A DNA stretch of 64,000 bases from Dissulfurirhabdus thermomarina (GCF_012979235.1 NZ_JAATWC010000001.1:439001-503000); one strand, 5' to 3'; positions 31,515-40,358 are shown, numbered from the stretch's first letter. Notes: generated by a model not told the origin, from the sequence alone. A program made the numbers and translations.

Positions 31515-31530
31515 TGGCGCGATGCTTGCA
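31515..31530 (+). promoter_or_regulatory. Sigma-54 promoter between flgH and flgI
   Basis: TGGCGCGATGCTTGCA has GG at 31516-31517 and GC at 31528-31529, 10 bp apart, and matches the consensus TGGCACGNNNNTTGCA in all but one defined base. The expected start is near 31541, which rules out the ATG at 31514 as a start for this transcript and favours 31565 for flgI. Confidence 0.75.
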
Positions 31531-31564
31531 CTTTAACGATGGCATGAGACGGGGAACGAAAGAG

Positions 31565-32752
31565 ATGCAGCAGCGGCGATCCCTCGACCAGACGGCCCGT
31601 TTCGGCGCCCCCCGGGGCCTCCGGCACCGGCCGGCACCCGGCAAGAATCTCCCCCCGGCCGGCTGCCTGGCGGCGGTTCTTGCCGCCCTCTGCCTCCTCG
31701 CGGCCGGGCCCGCCTCGGCCGCCCGGCTCAAGGACGTGGCCGACCTCCAGGGCGCCCGGGCCAACCAACTGGTGGGCTACGGCCTGGTGGTGGGGCTCAG
31801 CGGCAGCGGCGACGGGACCCAGGCGGAGTTCACCATCCAGTCCATCGTGAACATGATGGAGCGGATGGGGATCAACGTGGACCCGAACGCGGTGAAGGTG
31901 AAGAACGTGGCCGGGGTGATGGTGACGGCGCAGCTGCCGCCCTTCGCCAAGGTGGGGCAGAAGATCGACGTCCTGGTCTCCTCCATGGGGGACGCCAAGA
32001 GCCTCCAGGGCGGGACCCTGCTGCTCACGCCGCTCAAGGGCGTGGACGGCCAGGTCTACGCCCTGGCCCAGGGCGCGGTGAGCCTCGGGGGTTTCGGGGC
32101 CGGCGGCGCCGGGGCCGGGGTCCAGAAGAACCACCTCACCGCCGGCCGGATCCCCAACGGCGCCACCGTGGAACGCCAGGTCCCCTTGGCTCTGGACGGC
32201 AAGGGGGAACTCCGGCTGACCCTCCACCGCCCGGACTTCACCACGGCCCACCGAGCCGCCGGCGCGGTGAACCGGGCCCTCGGCGCCCCCCTGGCCCGCG
32301 CCCTGGACGCCGAGACCCTGGCGGTGGCCGTCCCGCCCGCCTACCGAGATGACGTGGTGGGTTTCCTGGCCCGGGTCGAGACCGTGGAGGTGGCGGTGGA
32401 CAACCGGGCCCGGGTGGTGCTGGACGAGCGCACGGGTACCGTGGTCATGGGCAGCCAGGTGCGCCTCTCCACCGTGGCCGTGGCCCACGGCAACCTGAGC
32501 ATCCAGATCCGAGAGACCCCCCGGGTCTCGCAGCCGCCGCCCTTCTCCCGGGGCCAGACGGTGGTCACCCCCGAGACCCAGGTGGGGGTCAAGGAGGAGG
32601 CCGGCGGCCTGGTGGTGCTCGACACCGGCGCCACCATCGGCGAGCTCGTCCGGGCGCTCAACGCCGTGGGCGTGACCCCGAGGGACCTCATCGCCATCCT
32701 GCACTCGGTCAAGGCGGCGGGGGCCCTCCAGGCGGACCTCGAGGTGATCTGA
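31565..32752 (+). CDS. flgI: Flagellar P-ring protein FlgI
   Basis: A 395-aa periplasmic ring subunit. A long N-region leads to the signal helix (about 34-50, ending GPASA), then the mature start ARLKDVADLQGARANQLVGYGLVVGLSGSGDGT, which is diagnostic. Other signatures are NVAGVMVTAQLPPFAKVGQKIDVLVSSMGDAKSL and the C-terminal LVRALNAVGVTPRDLIAILHSVKAAGALQADLEVI. ATG 31565 was chosen over 31514 because a near-consensus sigma-54 element occupies 31515-31530; ATG 31544 is also possible. Confidence 0.95.
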   Translation: MQQRRSLDQTARFGAPRGLRHRPAPGKNLPPAGCLAAVLAALCLLAAGPASAARLKDVADLQGARANQLVGYGLVVGLSGSGDGTQAEFTIQSIVNMMERMGINVDPNAVKVKNVAGVMVTAQLPPFAKVGQKIDVLVSSMGDAKSLQGGTLLLTPLKGVDGQVYALAQGAVSLGGFGAGGAGAGVQKNHLTAGRIPNGATVERQVPLALDGKGELRLTLHRPDFTTAHRAAGAVNRALGAPLARALDAETLAVAVPPAYRDDVVGFLARVETVEVAVDNRARVVLDERTGTVVMGSQVRLSTVAVAHGNLSIQIRETPRVSQPPPFSRGQTVVTPETQVGVKEEAGGLVVLDTGATIGELVRALNAVGVTPRDLIAILHSVKAAGALQADLEVI

Positions 32753-32788
32753 CGCCGGGCGCCGGCCCGGCTCGACGGAGCAACGGCC

Positions 32789-33148
32789 ATGATGCCTTCC
32801 TTCATCACCGCCCCGGATGCGATCTCGCTCACGGAGGCCCGATCCGTGGACCGGACGGCCCGGGGCCTCCGCCGGGAGGATCGCCGCGACCCGGAGGCCC
32901 TCCGGGCGGCCTGCCGGGACTTCGAGGCGGTCTTCCTCCGCCAGCTCCTGAAGGCCATGCGGAAGACCGTGCCGAAGTCCGGCCTCCTGGACGGGGGATT
33001 CCGGGAAGAACTCTACCGGGGGCTCCTGGACGAGGAGTTCGCCCGGCGGATGGCCGAGGGCGGGGGCATCGGCCTCGGACGCGAGCTCTTCCGGCAGCTT
33101 GCGCACCGGGAAGGCGCCGGCGCCGATGGGGGCCCGGAGACGCCATGA
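32789..33148 (+). CDS. flgJ: Rod-binding protein FlgJ, N-terminal domain only
   Basis: A 119-aa rod-cap type protein that consists only of the rod-binding domain: ALRAACRDFEAVFLRQLLKAMRKTVPKSGLLDGG, then the EELYRGLLDEEFARRMAEGGGIGLG block. The C-terminal muramidase domain of enterobacterial FlgJ is missing, as in many Desulfobacterota, so another hydrolase must open the cell wall. Start ATG is preceded by GACGGAGC. It overlaps flgN by 4 nt. Confidence 0.9.
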   Translation: MMPSFITAPDAISLTEARSVDRTARGLRREDRRDPEALRAACRDFEAVFLRQLLKAMRKTVPKSGLLDGGFREELYRGLLDEEFARRMAEGGGIGLGRELFRQLAHREGAGADGGPETP

Positions 33149-33714
33149 AGATCCGCAAGCGACCCGGAACCGGGGCCTTCCAGCCCCTGCCGCCCTTGCC
33201 CGAGCGGTTCTGGAACCTCACCGCCGAGGTGCTCGCGGCCTGGGAGGACCTGGGCCGTATCCTGGAGGCGGAGTGGGCGGCCCTCAAGTCGGGGCGCCAC
33301 GAGGACCTCCTGGCCGTGGCCTCCGAGAAGCGGCGGCGGGCGGAACGGGTCCAGGCTTGCGAGGACCGGCTGGCCGCGGTGGTGGAGCGGATCCTGGCCG
33401 GCTGCGGCGGTGCGCCGCCCGAGGCGCAGCTCTGGGCGCGGCTCCGCGCGGTGCTGCACCCGGCGGACCTCCGGCGGTTCGAGGCCTGGAAGGCCAGGCG
33501 TGACCGCCGTCGCCGGGAGGTGCTCTTCGTCAACGAGCGCCACGAGGCGTGGGTCCACTCGCGGCTGGACCTCGCCCGGCGCCTCACGGGTATCCTCACC
33601 GGCGGCGTCCTCGGGCGCCGGCCCACCTACGACGGAGGCGGGCGGCCCGGGAGCGATGGGCCGCGCGGGCCGTTTCGGCCTTCGGCCTCCAGGTGTCTCA
33701 GGGGGGTGGTCTGA
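33145..33714 (+). CDS. flgN: FlgN-like flagellar export chaperone
   Basis: A 189-aa, mostly alpha-helical, charged protein between flgJ and flgK, where FlgN is usually found. Helical heptads run from about 20 to 140 (LTAEVLAAWEDLGRILEAEWAALKSGRHEDLLAVASEKRRR fits the FlgN pattern of a long helix with a KS/GR-HEDL turn). FlgN binds FlgK and FlgL before secretion and keeps them unfolded. The C-terminal 40 residues are Gly/Arg/Pro-rich and may be disordered. Starts by ATGA overlap with flgJ and ends in a TGATG overlap with flgK. Confidence 0.75.
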   Translation: MKIRKRPGTGAFQPLPPLPERFWNLTAEVLAAWEDLGRILEAEWAALKSGRHEDLLAVASEKRRRAERVQACEDRLAAVVERILAGCGGAPPEAQLWARLRAVLHPADLRRFEAWKARRDRRRREVLFVNERHEAWVHSRLDLARRLTGILTGGVLGRRPTYDGGGRPGSDGPRGPFRPSASRCLRGVV

Positions 33715-36533
33715 TGTCCGGTCTCAACAAGCTGCTCGACATCGGCAAGACGAGTCTCCTCGCCCAGCAGACGAACCTCCAGGTCACGGGGCACAACGTC
33801 TCCAACGTGAACACGGAGGGTTACAGCCGCCAGAGTGTCACCCTCGCCGCCCGGGAGCCGACCCCCATGGAGATCGGCCCCATCGGCAACGGCGTGGAGG
33901 CCGTGGAGATCACCCGGGCCTTCGATCGGTTCGTCACCACCACGCTCTTCGACAAGGTTTCCGTGAACTCCGGCCTGGAGACCCGGACCTCTGGCATGAA
34001 ACTCATCGAGGGCATCCTGAACGAGGTGCCCGACACCGGGCTCGATGCGGCCATCAACGACTTCTGGGCCGCCTGGGACGATCTCGCCAACAACGCCGAG
34101 GGCGCCGCGGAGCGGACCTCGCTGCTCCAGCGGGCCCAGCTCCTGGTGGACGGGATCCACGACCGCTACAACGCCCTCTTCCAGCTCTCCCAGGACCTCA
34201 ACCTGAACATCCAGACCGCCGTGGAGGACGTGAACCGGCTGGCGGACCAGATCGCCGACCTCAACGTCCGCATCGTGGCCCTGGAATCCGAGCAGCACCC
34301 GGCCAACGACCTCCGCGACCAGCGCGACCAGCTCATCCGGCGCCTGTCGGAACAGGTGGACATCCACTGGTTCGAGAACCAGCGAGGCTCCTACACCGTC
34401 CTCATCGGGGCCGGCAAGCCCCTGGTGGAGGACGACAAGTCCTGGCACATCGAGTACGCCGACGAGCGGATCAACTGGGTGGCCACCAACGGGCAGCGCA
34501 CCCGGCTGACCACCCAGGATCTCCAGGGCGGGGAACTGGGGGGCTGGCTCGACATCAAGACCCGCATCCAGCCCCGCGACACCAGCGTGCTCGTCGGCTC
34601 CCGGGTCAACACCTCCGGCGGCAAGGGTATCCAGGCCGGGACGGACTTCGCCCTCATCGACGGGGTGACCGTGACGGGGCCCTTCACCATCCAGTTCTCC
34701 GGGACGGACCAGAACGGGAACCCGGTCACCGGGACCTTCGACAGCACCGTGGACTACGACGGCGACGGAACGCCCGGCCGCGTGGGGGACTTCCTCTTCC
34801 AGATCGAGGCGGCCTACCCGGCGGGGACCCTCCAGGCCTCCATCAACGACGAGGGCCGGCTGACGCTCACCGACCTCGCCCCTGGCACCTTCCCCATCAC
34901 CTTCCGGATCGACGCCATCGCCGGCGGGGTCTCCGGCCTGGACTTCGGGCGCCTCGACGGGAGCTACCCCCTCAACTACACGGAGCAGCTCAACCGTTGG
35001 GCGGCCGAGCTCATCAAGGCCGTCAACGGACTCCACGGCCAGGGGGTGGGGCTCGTTCCGCTCCAGGAGAGCACCGGTGTGGCCACCGCCCTGGACCCGG
35101 CACAGCCGCTGGACTTCCAGGCCTCGGGCCTGCCCTTCGCCGACCAGGTCCAGACCGGTCGATTCGCCATCTGGCTCTACGACGCGGCGGGCAACGTGGT
35201 GGACACCAACCCCGCCACGCCCCTGGTCAACGATCCCTTCTACGTGAACGTGACCGCGGCCGGGGCGCCGGGGGACACCTCCATGAACGACGTCCGGGAC
35301 CAGATCAACGCCGCCGGCCTCGGCCTCACCGCCCGGGTGGTGAACGGGCGCCTGGTGGTCCAGGTGGACGGCACCACCTCCGTTGCGGGGTTCGCCTTCG
35401 GCGAGGACACCTCGGGCGCCCTCCTCGCCATGGGGATGAATGCCTTCTTCACCGGGGAGGACGCGGCCACCATCGGTGTCAACCCCGACCTCGTGGAGGA
35501 CCCCCGCCTGGTGGCGGCGGCCCGGGTGGAACCCGGCGGGCTCGAGGAGGCGGTGAGCACGGACGCCGTCCGGGACGGCGACCGCCCCCTGGGCGTGGCG
35601 GTCCAGAACGGCGTCCTCTCCATCGATCTCTACAACGCCTCCGGCGTCCTGGACCACACCTTGACCGTGCCGGTCACCGCGGCCACCGACGACCTCGACG
35701 CGGTCATGGACGCCATCAACGCCGACCCGGGCCTCCACGCCGAGGTGCGCGACGGCCTCTTCCACCTGGAGGCGGTGGAGGCGGGTTGGTCGGTGGACGC
35801 GAACGACGGCGCCACCCGCCTCTTCGACTACCTCGGCATCACGCCGCCGGGCGGTCCCGGCCAGCAGAGCCTTTCCGGCGCCTACCAGGTGGAGCGTACC
35901 TTCGAGCCCCTGGCCTCCCACGCCCTGGGCGTCGCCCCCGGCACCTTCGACCTCTATACCCGGGACGCGGCGGGCACGGTCTCCGGGCCCTTCACCGTGA
36001 CCCTCACGGACGACGGCTTCGGCGGGGCGGCGGAGAGCCTCCGGGCCGTGGCGGCCCAGATCGACGCCTTTGCCGATCTGGCCGCCGACGTGGTGGACGG
36101 GCGGCTTGTCGTCCGGGCGGCGGGAAACGCCGAGGTCTTTCTTGTGGACAACGACACCACGGGGCTTACGGGGGCCATCGGCCTCGCCACGCCGGGCGGC
36201 GGGGAACTGGCGCCCGCCGACAACCGCAATGCCCTCGCCATCCGGGACCTGAGCCGGGTTCCCGTGGCCGCCCTCGACGGCGCCACCCTGAACGAGGGGT
36301 ACCAGTCCCTCGTGGGCGAGGTGGGCATCCACTCCCGGGGCTTCCAGCTGGACTACGACTTCAGCCGCAGCGCCGTGGACGAGCTCCAGGCCCGCCGCGA
36401 CGAGATCTCGGCGGTCTCCCTGGACGAGGAGATGGCCGACCTCATCAAGTTCCAGCATTCCTACGCGGCGGCGGCCAAGTTGATGAGCGTGGCGGACGAG
36501 CTCTTCGTGACGCTCCTCCAGACCAAGCAGTAG
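33714..36533 (+). CDS. flgK: Flagellar hook-associated protein FlgK (HAP1), enlarged
   Basis: A 939-aa hook-filament junction protein. The N-terminal helix (MSGLNKLLDIGKTSLLAQQTNLQVTG and NVSNVNTEGYSRQ) and the C-terminal coil (DELQARRDEISAVSLDEEMADLIKFQHSYAAAAKLM) are typical. The usual length is 450-650 aa; here the exposed middle holds about 500 extra residues with four divergent repeats of a domain that pairs a DAIN-type helix with DGRLVV and a TSGLL/LG turn (about 317-412, 480-582, 626-712 and 738-829). The start overlaps the flgN stop by one base and has an AGGGGGG site. Confidence 0.94.
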   Translation: MSGLNKLLDIGKTSLLAQQTNLQVTGHNVSNVNTEGYSRQSVTLAAREPTPMEIGPIGNGVEAVEITRAFDRFVTTTLFDKVSVNSGLETRTSGMKLIEGILNEVPDTGLDAAINDFWAAWDDLANNAEGAAERTSLLQRAQLLVDGIHDRYNALFQLSQDLNLNIQTAVEDVNRLADQIADLNVRIVALESEQHPANDLRDQRDQLIRRLSEQVDIHWFENQRGSYTVLIGAGKPLVEDDKSWHIEYADERINWVATNGQRTRLTTQDLQGGELGGWLDIKTRIQPRDTSVLVGSRVNTSGGKGIQAGTDFALIDGVTVTGPFTIQFSGTDQNGNPVTGTFDSTVDYDGDGTPGRVGDFLFQIEAAYPAGTLQASINDEGRLTLTDLAPGTFPITFRIDAIAGGVSGLDFGRLDGSYPLNYTEQLNRWAAELIKAVNGLHGQGVGLVPLQESTGVATALDPAQPLDFQASGLPFADQVQTGRFAIWLYDAAGNVVDTNPATPLVNDPFYVNVTAAGAPGDTSMNDVRDQINAAGLGLTARVVNGRLVVQVDGTTSVAGFAFGEDTSGALLAMGMNAFFTGEDAATIGVNPDLVEDPRLVAAARVEPGGLEEAVSTDAVRDGDRPLGVAVQNGVLSIDLYNASGVLDHTLTVPVTAATDDLDAVMDAINADPGLHAEVRDGLFHLEAVEAGWSVDANDGATRLFDYLGITPPGGPGQQSLSGAYQVERTFEPLASHALGVAPGTFDLYTRDAAGTVSGPFTVTLTDDGFGGAAESLRAVAAQIDAFADLAADVVDGRLVVRAAGNAEVFLVDNDTTGLTGAIGLATPGGGELAPADNRNALAIRDLSRVPVAALDGATLNEGYQSLVGEVGIHSRGFQLDYDFSRSAVDELQARRDEISAVSLDEEMADLIKFQHSYAAAAKLMSVADELFVTLLQTKQ

Positions 36534-36582
36534 GTTTGCAGGCGCGGCCCCCGGGCGCCGATACGTTGATGGAGGACCCCCG

Positions 36583-37479
36583 ATGCGCGTGACCATGAAC
36601 ACCCTCTTCGACCAGATCCGGACGGATCTCGGCCGCCTCACGGACCGGATCGCGCGGACCAGCTCCACCATCACCTCCGGGAAGATCTACCGGCGGCCCT
36701 CGGACGCCCCGGTGGCCCTGACCCACGCCCTGGCCCTCCGGGGCGACATCGCCGACGGGGAGCAGTACTCGCGCAACATCTCCTACGGCCGGGGCTGGGC
36801 GGCGGCCACGGAGTCGGCCCTCTCCCAGGTGGAAGACCGGCTGCTGCGTGCCAAGTCCCTGGCCGTCCAGGGCGCCAACGACACCCAGGACGCCACCAGC
36901 CGGGCCGCCATCGCCGAGGAGGTCCAGACCCTCCTCGAGGAGGTGGTGGCCCTCGGCAACACCAAGATGGGAGACCGCTACATCTTCGGCGGGCAGAAGA
37001 CCCGGGGATACGGGCCGGGGGAGGCCCCCTTCGTCCTCGACCGCGACGGCGCCGTCCGCTACCTGGGCGACCAGGGGGACGTGGCCGTGGACGTGGCCCC
37101 GGGGGTGGCCCAGAAGATCAACACCGACGGCAAGACCGCCCTGGCCGACAGCGGTGCCTTCGAGGCCCTGGACCTCCTCCACGACAGTCTCTTGGCCGAC
37201 AGCAACGCCAACATCGAGATCGCCCTCGCTGACCTCGAAAAGAGCCTCGACTACCTGCGGTCCCAGGTGGCGGGCCTCGGCGCCCGGACCAACACCCTGG
37301 ACAACCGGGCGGCCATGATCGACGAGCTCACCTTCACCGACACGGAGCGGCTCTCGGACATCGAGGACACCGACATCGTCAAGGCCGTGGCCGACCTCCA
37401 GGCCCTTCAGACCAGCTACCAGGCCGCCCTGGCCTCGGCCGCCAAGGTGACGGGGCTGAGCCTCGTCAACTACATCTGA
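36583..37479 (+). CDS. flgL: Flagellar hook-associated protein FlgL (HAP3)
   Basis: A 298-aa junction protein, close to the family's usual 300. The N-terminal [23 protein letters not shown] coil with [14 protein letters not shown] and the C-terminal [31 protein letters not shown] coil are flagellin-like and assemble between FlgK and filament. The middle contains YIFGGQKT, a FlgL/flagellin hallmark. A GGAGGACC site precedes the ATG. No flagellin gene is in the window. Confidence 0.95.
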   Translation: MRVTMNTLFDQIRTDLGRLTDRIARTSSTITSGKIYRRPSDAPVALTHALALRGDIADGEQYSRNISYGRGWAAATESALSQVEDRLLRAKSLAVQGANDTQDATSRAAIAEEVQTLLEEVVALGNTKMGDRYIFGGQKTRGYGPGEAPFVLDRDGAVRYLGDQGDVAVDVAPGVAQKINTDGKTALADSGAFEALDLLHDSLLADSNANIEIALADLEKSLDYLRSQVAGLGARTNTLDNRAAMIDELTFTDTERLSDIEDTDIVKAVADLQALQTSYQAALASAAKVTGLSLVNYI

Positions 37480-37553
37480 TAGAATGGGAGCGGCCCCGGT
37501 GTACGTTCCGTCGATCGACGCATCCATCGCAGCCCGGCGCCAGGGAGGGCACC

Positions 37554-37793
37554 ATGCTGATCCTGACCAGGAAGGCGGGAGAGAAGATCACCATCGGAGA
37601 TGACATCGAGATATCGGTGGTGGAGATCAAGGGCCGCCAGGTCCGGATCGGCGTCAAGGCCCCGCCCGAGCTGGCGGTGCACCGGGAGGAGGTCTTCCGG
37701 AGGATCCAGGAGGAGAACCTGAGGGCGGCGGCCGTCGGGCCCGAGCTCGGCGACCTGGAGGCCCTGCTCGCCGGGCGGCGGAATAGGAAATAG
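37554..37793 (+). CDS. csrA: Carbon storage regulator CsrA
   Basis: A 79-aa RNA-binding translational regulator that dimerises and binds GGA-containing hairpins, typically blocking ribosome access. The start [37 protein letters not shown] and the [14 protein letters not shown] helix are diagnostic. A C-terminal extension of about 18 residues past the usual 61 is seen, as often in flagellated Gram-positives and Desulfobacterota. Adjacent fliW encodes its antagonist, so this gene probably represses flagellin translation until the hook is complete. Confidence 0.96.
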   Translation: MLILTRKAGEKITIGDDIEISVVEIKGRQVRIGVKAPPELAVHREEVFRRIQEENLRAAAVGPELGDLEALLAGRRNRK

Positions 37794-37828
37794 CCGTCTC
37801 GACGGCGGCCGGCCCCGGAAGGAACGCC

Positions 37829-38320
37829 ATGGAAATCGCAACCACCCGTTTTGGACGCATCGAGATCAAGGAAGAGAAGATGATCCGCATGACCCAGGGG
37901 ATCCTGGGCTTTCCGGACGAGCGGCGCTACGTCCTGCTGCCGCACCGGGAGGGGTCGTCCTTCTTCTGGCTCCAGAGCGTGGACCGGCCGGAGCTGGCCT
38001 TCGTGGTGATCAGCCCGTTCCTCTTTGCCCCCGACTACAGCTTCGATATCCCCGACGCGGTGGAACGGGAGCTCGAGATCGAGCGGCGGGAGCAGGTGGA
38101 TGTCCTGGTGCTGGTGACCATCCCGGCGGGGAACCCTCGGGCCATGACGGCGAACCTCCTGGGGCCCCTGGTGATCAACGTGGAGCGGCGCCTGGGGCGG
38201 CAGCTGGTGCTCGATCCCAACCGCTATCCCCTCCAGCACCCCCTCATCCCGGACGCGGCCCCGTCACCCGGGGAACCGGCGGCCGCCGGCGAAGGGCACA
38301 AGGCCGCCGGCGCCGGCTAG
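37829..38320 (+). CDS. fliW: Flagellar assembly factor FliW
   Basis: A 163-aa protein that binds flagellin and, when released, CsrA, thereby linking flagellin secretion to its translation. Signature elements are FGRIEIKEEKMIRMTQGILGFPDERRYVLL, WLQSVDRPELAFVVISPFLF, VLVLVTIPAGNPRAMTANLLGPLVIN and the C-terminal QLVLDPNRYPLQHPL. A short Ala/Gly tail follows. It starts 35 bp after csrA and is the last gene of the flagellar block. Confidence 0.95.
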   Translation: MEIATTRFGRIEIKEEKMIRMTQGILGFPDERRYVLLPHREGSSFFWLQSVDRPELAFVVISPFLFAPDYSFDIPDAVERELEIERREQVDVLVLVTIPAGNPRAMTANLLGPLVINVERRLGRQLVLDPNRYPLQHPLIPDAAPSPGEPAAAGEGHKAAGAG

Positions 38321-38346
38321 AAGCGCGCAGTCCGGGTGTCTCCCGG

Positions 38347-38368
38347 CGGCCGGGGTCAGCCCCGGCCG
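38347..38368. terminator. Possible terminator between fliW and ihfA
   Basis: CGGCCGGGG (38347-38355) pairs perfectly with CCCCGGCCG (38360-38368) around TCAG. On the plus strand it is followed by TTGATCTTCTTCC, only moderately T-rich, and its loop overlaps the ihfA stop codon. Confidence 0.4.
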
Positions 38369-38643
38369 TTGATCTTCTTCCGGAGGACGCCGGAGGGGCG
38401 GAAGGTCACCACCCGGCGGGGGGCGAGGATGAGGTCCTCGCCGGTCTGGGGGTTGCGGCCCCGGCGGGCCTTCTTGTCCTTGACCACGAACTTCCCGAAG
38501 CCGCTGATCAAGACGTCTTCACCGTTTTCGAGGGTGCTCTTGATGAGCTCGAGGGTCGCCTCCACGGCACGGACGGCCTCCGCCTTGCTGAGGAGGTTCT
38601 TCCCGTAGATGCGGTTGACCAGTTCGGCTTTTGTGAGGGTCAT
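38356..38643 (-). CDS. ihfA: Integration host factor subunit alpha (HU/IHF family)
   Basis: A 95-aa DNA-bending protein. MTLTKAELVNRIYGKNLLSKAEAVRAVEATLELI is the dimerisation half; GEDVLISGFGKFVVKDKKARRGRNPQTGED is the beta-arm region that contacts the minor groove, with RRGRNPQTG as the IHF/HU signature. The start at 38643 is preferred to an upstream ATG because it gives the canonical N-terminus and has an AGGCAGG site. IHF commonly assists sigma-54 promoters, two of which lie in the flagellar block nearby. Its own promoter may be TTGACT...TAGGTT near 38691-38720. Confidence 0.9.
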   Translation of the reverse strand: MTLTKAELVNRIYGKNLLSKAEAVRAVEATLELIKSTLENGEDVLISGFGKFVVKDKKARRGRNPQTGEDLILAPRRVVTFRPSGVLRKKINGRG

Positions 38644-38747
38644 GTGGACGGTTGCCTGCCTTTCTCGGGGCGCAGCGATCAACTGAAAAGAACCTAAAGA
38701 AAAAGTTCCGTCAAGTCAAGAGGATAACGAGATGGGGCGCGCGGTCC

Positions 38748-39452
38748 CTACCGGCGCGTGTTTTGCGGGGCCTGGAGCCGGTCCAGGATGTCCCGGAGCT
38801 CCGCCAGGGGGACCTGGCCGGGGGCGGTCTCCCGGCCCGCCTCGAGGGTGGCGTAGGTGAAGGGGGCGCCCAGGGCGAGGCAGGCGAGGCGGGTTGTCCG
38901 CCCGAACGGCCCCATGGCGAAGGCGACGAGCGGCAGGTCCCGGGTCTCGGCCTCCGGGTAGAGGAAGAGGAGGCGCCGGGCCTCCTCCGGGGAGCGGGCG
39001 GTGGTGACCAGCTTGGCCACGTCGGCGCCGGCGGCGTGCTGCCGGGCCAGGATGTCGCGGAGGGTCTCCGGCGGGGGCGTGGCGGCGAAGTCGTGGTGCG
39101 AGACGATGAGGCGGGCGCCGCCGGACGTGGCGGCCTCGCGGAGCCGCCGGCGGAGTCCGGCCTCGGTCCGCAGCTCGATGTCCACGTAGGCGGCCCCGGA
39201 CCGGGCCGCGGCGATGAGCGGGGCCACGCGGGCCTCTTCGGGGCCGCGGAATGCGCCGCCCTCGCCGGGGTGGCGGTTGGTGAAGACCAGGGGCAGGGGG
39301 GCGGCTCCGAGGAGGGTCTCCACGTCGGCCGGGCCGGGGGCCCCGAGGGCGTCCAGGCGGACCTCGACCAGGTCGGCGCCTCCGGCCGCCGCCCGGTCCG
39401 CGGCCTCCAGGAGGTCGCGGACGGACCGCTCCGCCAGGGCCACGCAGATCAT
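38748..39452 (-). CDS. aroD: Type I 3-dehydroquinate dehydratase
   Basis: A 234-aa enzyme of the shikimate pathway that dehydrates 3-dehydroquinate through a Schiff base. EVRLDAL near the N-terminus, the catalytic His in IVSHHDF, the Schiff-base Lys in DVAKLVTTA, and FAMGPFGRTTRLACLALGAPFTYATL are visible. Its start abuts the purH stop on the same strand with no gap, so the two are co-transcribed. The rest of the aromatic pathway is not nearby. Confidence 0.93.
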   Translation of the reverse strand: MICVALAERSVRDLLEAADRAAAGGADLVEVRLDALGAPGPADVETLLGAAPLPLVFTNRHPGEGGAFRGPEEARVAPLIAAARSGAAYVDIELRTEAGLRRRLREAATSGGARLIVSHHDFAATPPPETLRDILARQHAAGADVAKLVTTARSPEEARRLLFLYPEAETRDLPLVAFAMGPFGRTTRLACLALGAPFTYATLEAGRETAPGQVPLAELRDILDRLQAPQNTRR

Positions 39453-40070
39453 CTACGCGAAATAGGGGTCCGAGACCGGGTCGATACCCGAGAGGTAGCG
39501 CGTGATGGCCTCGTCGTAGCGGCAGGTGGTGGCGAAGACCTTCCGCGCCAGTTCGAAGCGGGTCCGCAGCGTGGTGGCCCCGCCGTTGGCCCGCATCTCG
39601 TCGAGCACCTTGCCGTAGTCCGCCGGGTCCACCACTACGGTGACGAAGCGGAAGTTCTTGGCGGAGGACCGGAGCATGGTGGGGCCGCCGATGTCGATGT
39701 TCTCGATGGCGTCGGCCAGGGTGACGCCTTCCCGCGCCACGGTCTTTTCGAAGGCGTAGAGGTTCACCACGATGAGGTCCAGGGGCCGGATCCCGTGCTC
39801 GGCCATCTGGGCCGCGTGGACGGGGTTGTCGCGGAGGGCGAGGATGCCGCCGTGGACCTTCGGGTGCAGGGTCTTGACGCGGCCGTCCATCATCTCCGGG
39901 AACCCGGTGATCTCGGAGACGTCCCGGACCGGGACGCCGCCTTCCCGGATGGCCCGGGCGGTGCCGCCGGTGGAGATGATCTCCACGCCCATGCCGTGGA
40001 GATCGCGGGCCAGTTCCACCACGCCCGTCTTGTCCGTCACGCTGATGAGGGCCCTTTCGATCTTGGCCAT
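39453..40070 (-). CDS. IMP cyclohydrolase (N-terminal PurH domain only)
   Basis: A 205-aa protein that corresponds to the MGS-like IMP cyclohydrolase domain of bifunctional Pur[69 protein letters not shown], and [18 protein letters not shown]. It ends in SDPYFA where the AICAR transformylase domain (about 300 more residues) would begin. There is no frameshifted remnant downstream, since aroD follows at once. The organism needs a separate AICAR formyltransferase. An AAGGAGC site precedes the ATG. Probably transcribed together with the upstream tRNA. Confidence 0.88.
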   Translation of the reverse strand: MAKIERALISVTDKTGVVELARDLHGMGVEIISTGGTARAIREGGVPVRDVSEITGFPEMMDGRVKTLHPKVHGGILALRDNPVHAAQMAEHGIRPLDLIVVNLYAFEKTVAREGVTLADAIENIDIGGPTMLRSSAKNFRFVTVVVDPADYGKVLDEMRANGGATTLRTRFELARKVFATTCRYDEAITRYLSGIDPVSDPYFA

Positions 40071-40152
40071 GTCGTGCTCCTTGGTCCTTGGGGAACGGGA
40101 ACGGACCCGCGCCGGGGCGCCGGGCCCCGGGGGGAATCACAAGGAAAGGGGG

Positions 40153-40229
40153 TGGTCGGGACGAGAGGATTTGAACCTCCGACCCCAGCGTCCCGAACGC
40201 TGTGCTCTACCAGACTGAGCCACGTCCCG
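40153..40229 (-). tRNA. tRNA-Pro (anticodon CGG)
   Basis: A 77-nt cloverleaf with the encoded 3' CCA. The acceptor stem CGGGACG pairs with CGTCCCG, the anticodon arm is CAGCG-TTCGGGA-CGCTG with anticodon CGG at 40195-40193, and the T arm contains GGTTCAAATCC. It reads CCG codons, which should be frequent in this high-GC genome. It precedes purH by 82 bp on the same strand. Confidence 0.96.
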
Positions 40230-40240
40230 ACACGGAATTC

Positions 40241-40269
40241 TCTATATACGGAGGCCCCCTCCTTGTCAA
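40241..40269 (-). promoter_or_regulatory. Promoter of tRNA-Pro and probably purH-aroD
   Basis: On the minus strand a perfect TTGACA (40269-40264) and TATAGA (40246-40241) are spaced 17 bp. Transcription would start about 6 nt before the mature tRNA 5' end. Confidence 0.7.
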
Positions 40270-40358
40270 CCGAGGCCGCCGGGGGGCTTTCCAGGGGCGG
40301 CCGGCGGTGGCAACCTGGACGGTGAGGCGCAGATCACCGATCGCTGGAGGCACGGGAC

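Noticed and set aside
31514-31564. ATG at 31514 as the flgI start
   Set aside because: It lies on top of a near-consensus sigma-54 element, and a transcript from there would begin downstream of this codon; no ribosome site is present.
40153-40229. tRNA-Pro as a phage or island attachment site
   Set aside because: No integrase gene and no duplicated tRNA 3' end occur in the window; neighbouring genes look like ordinary core genes.
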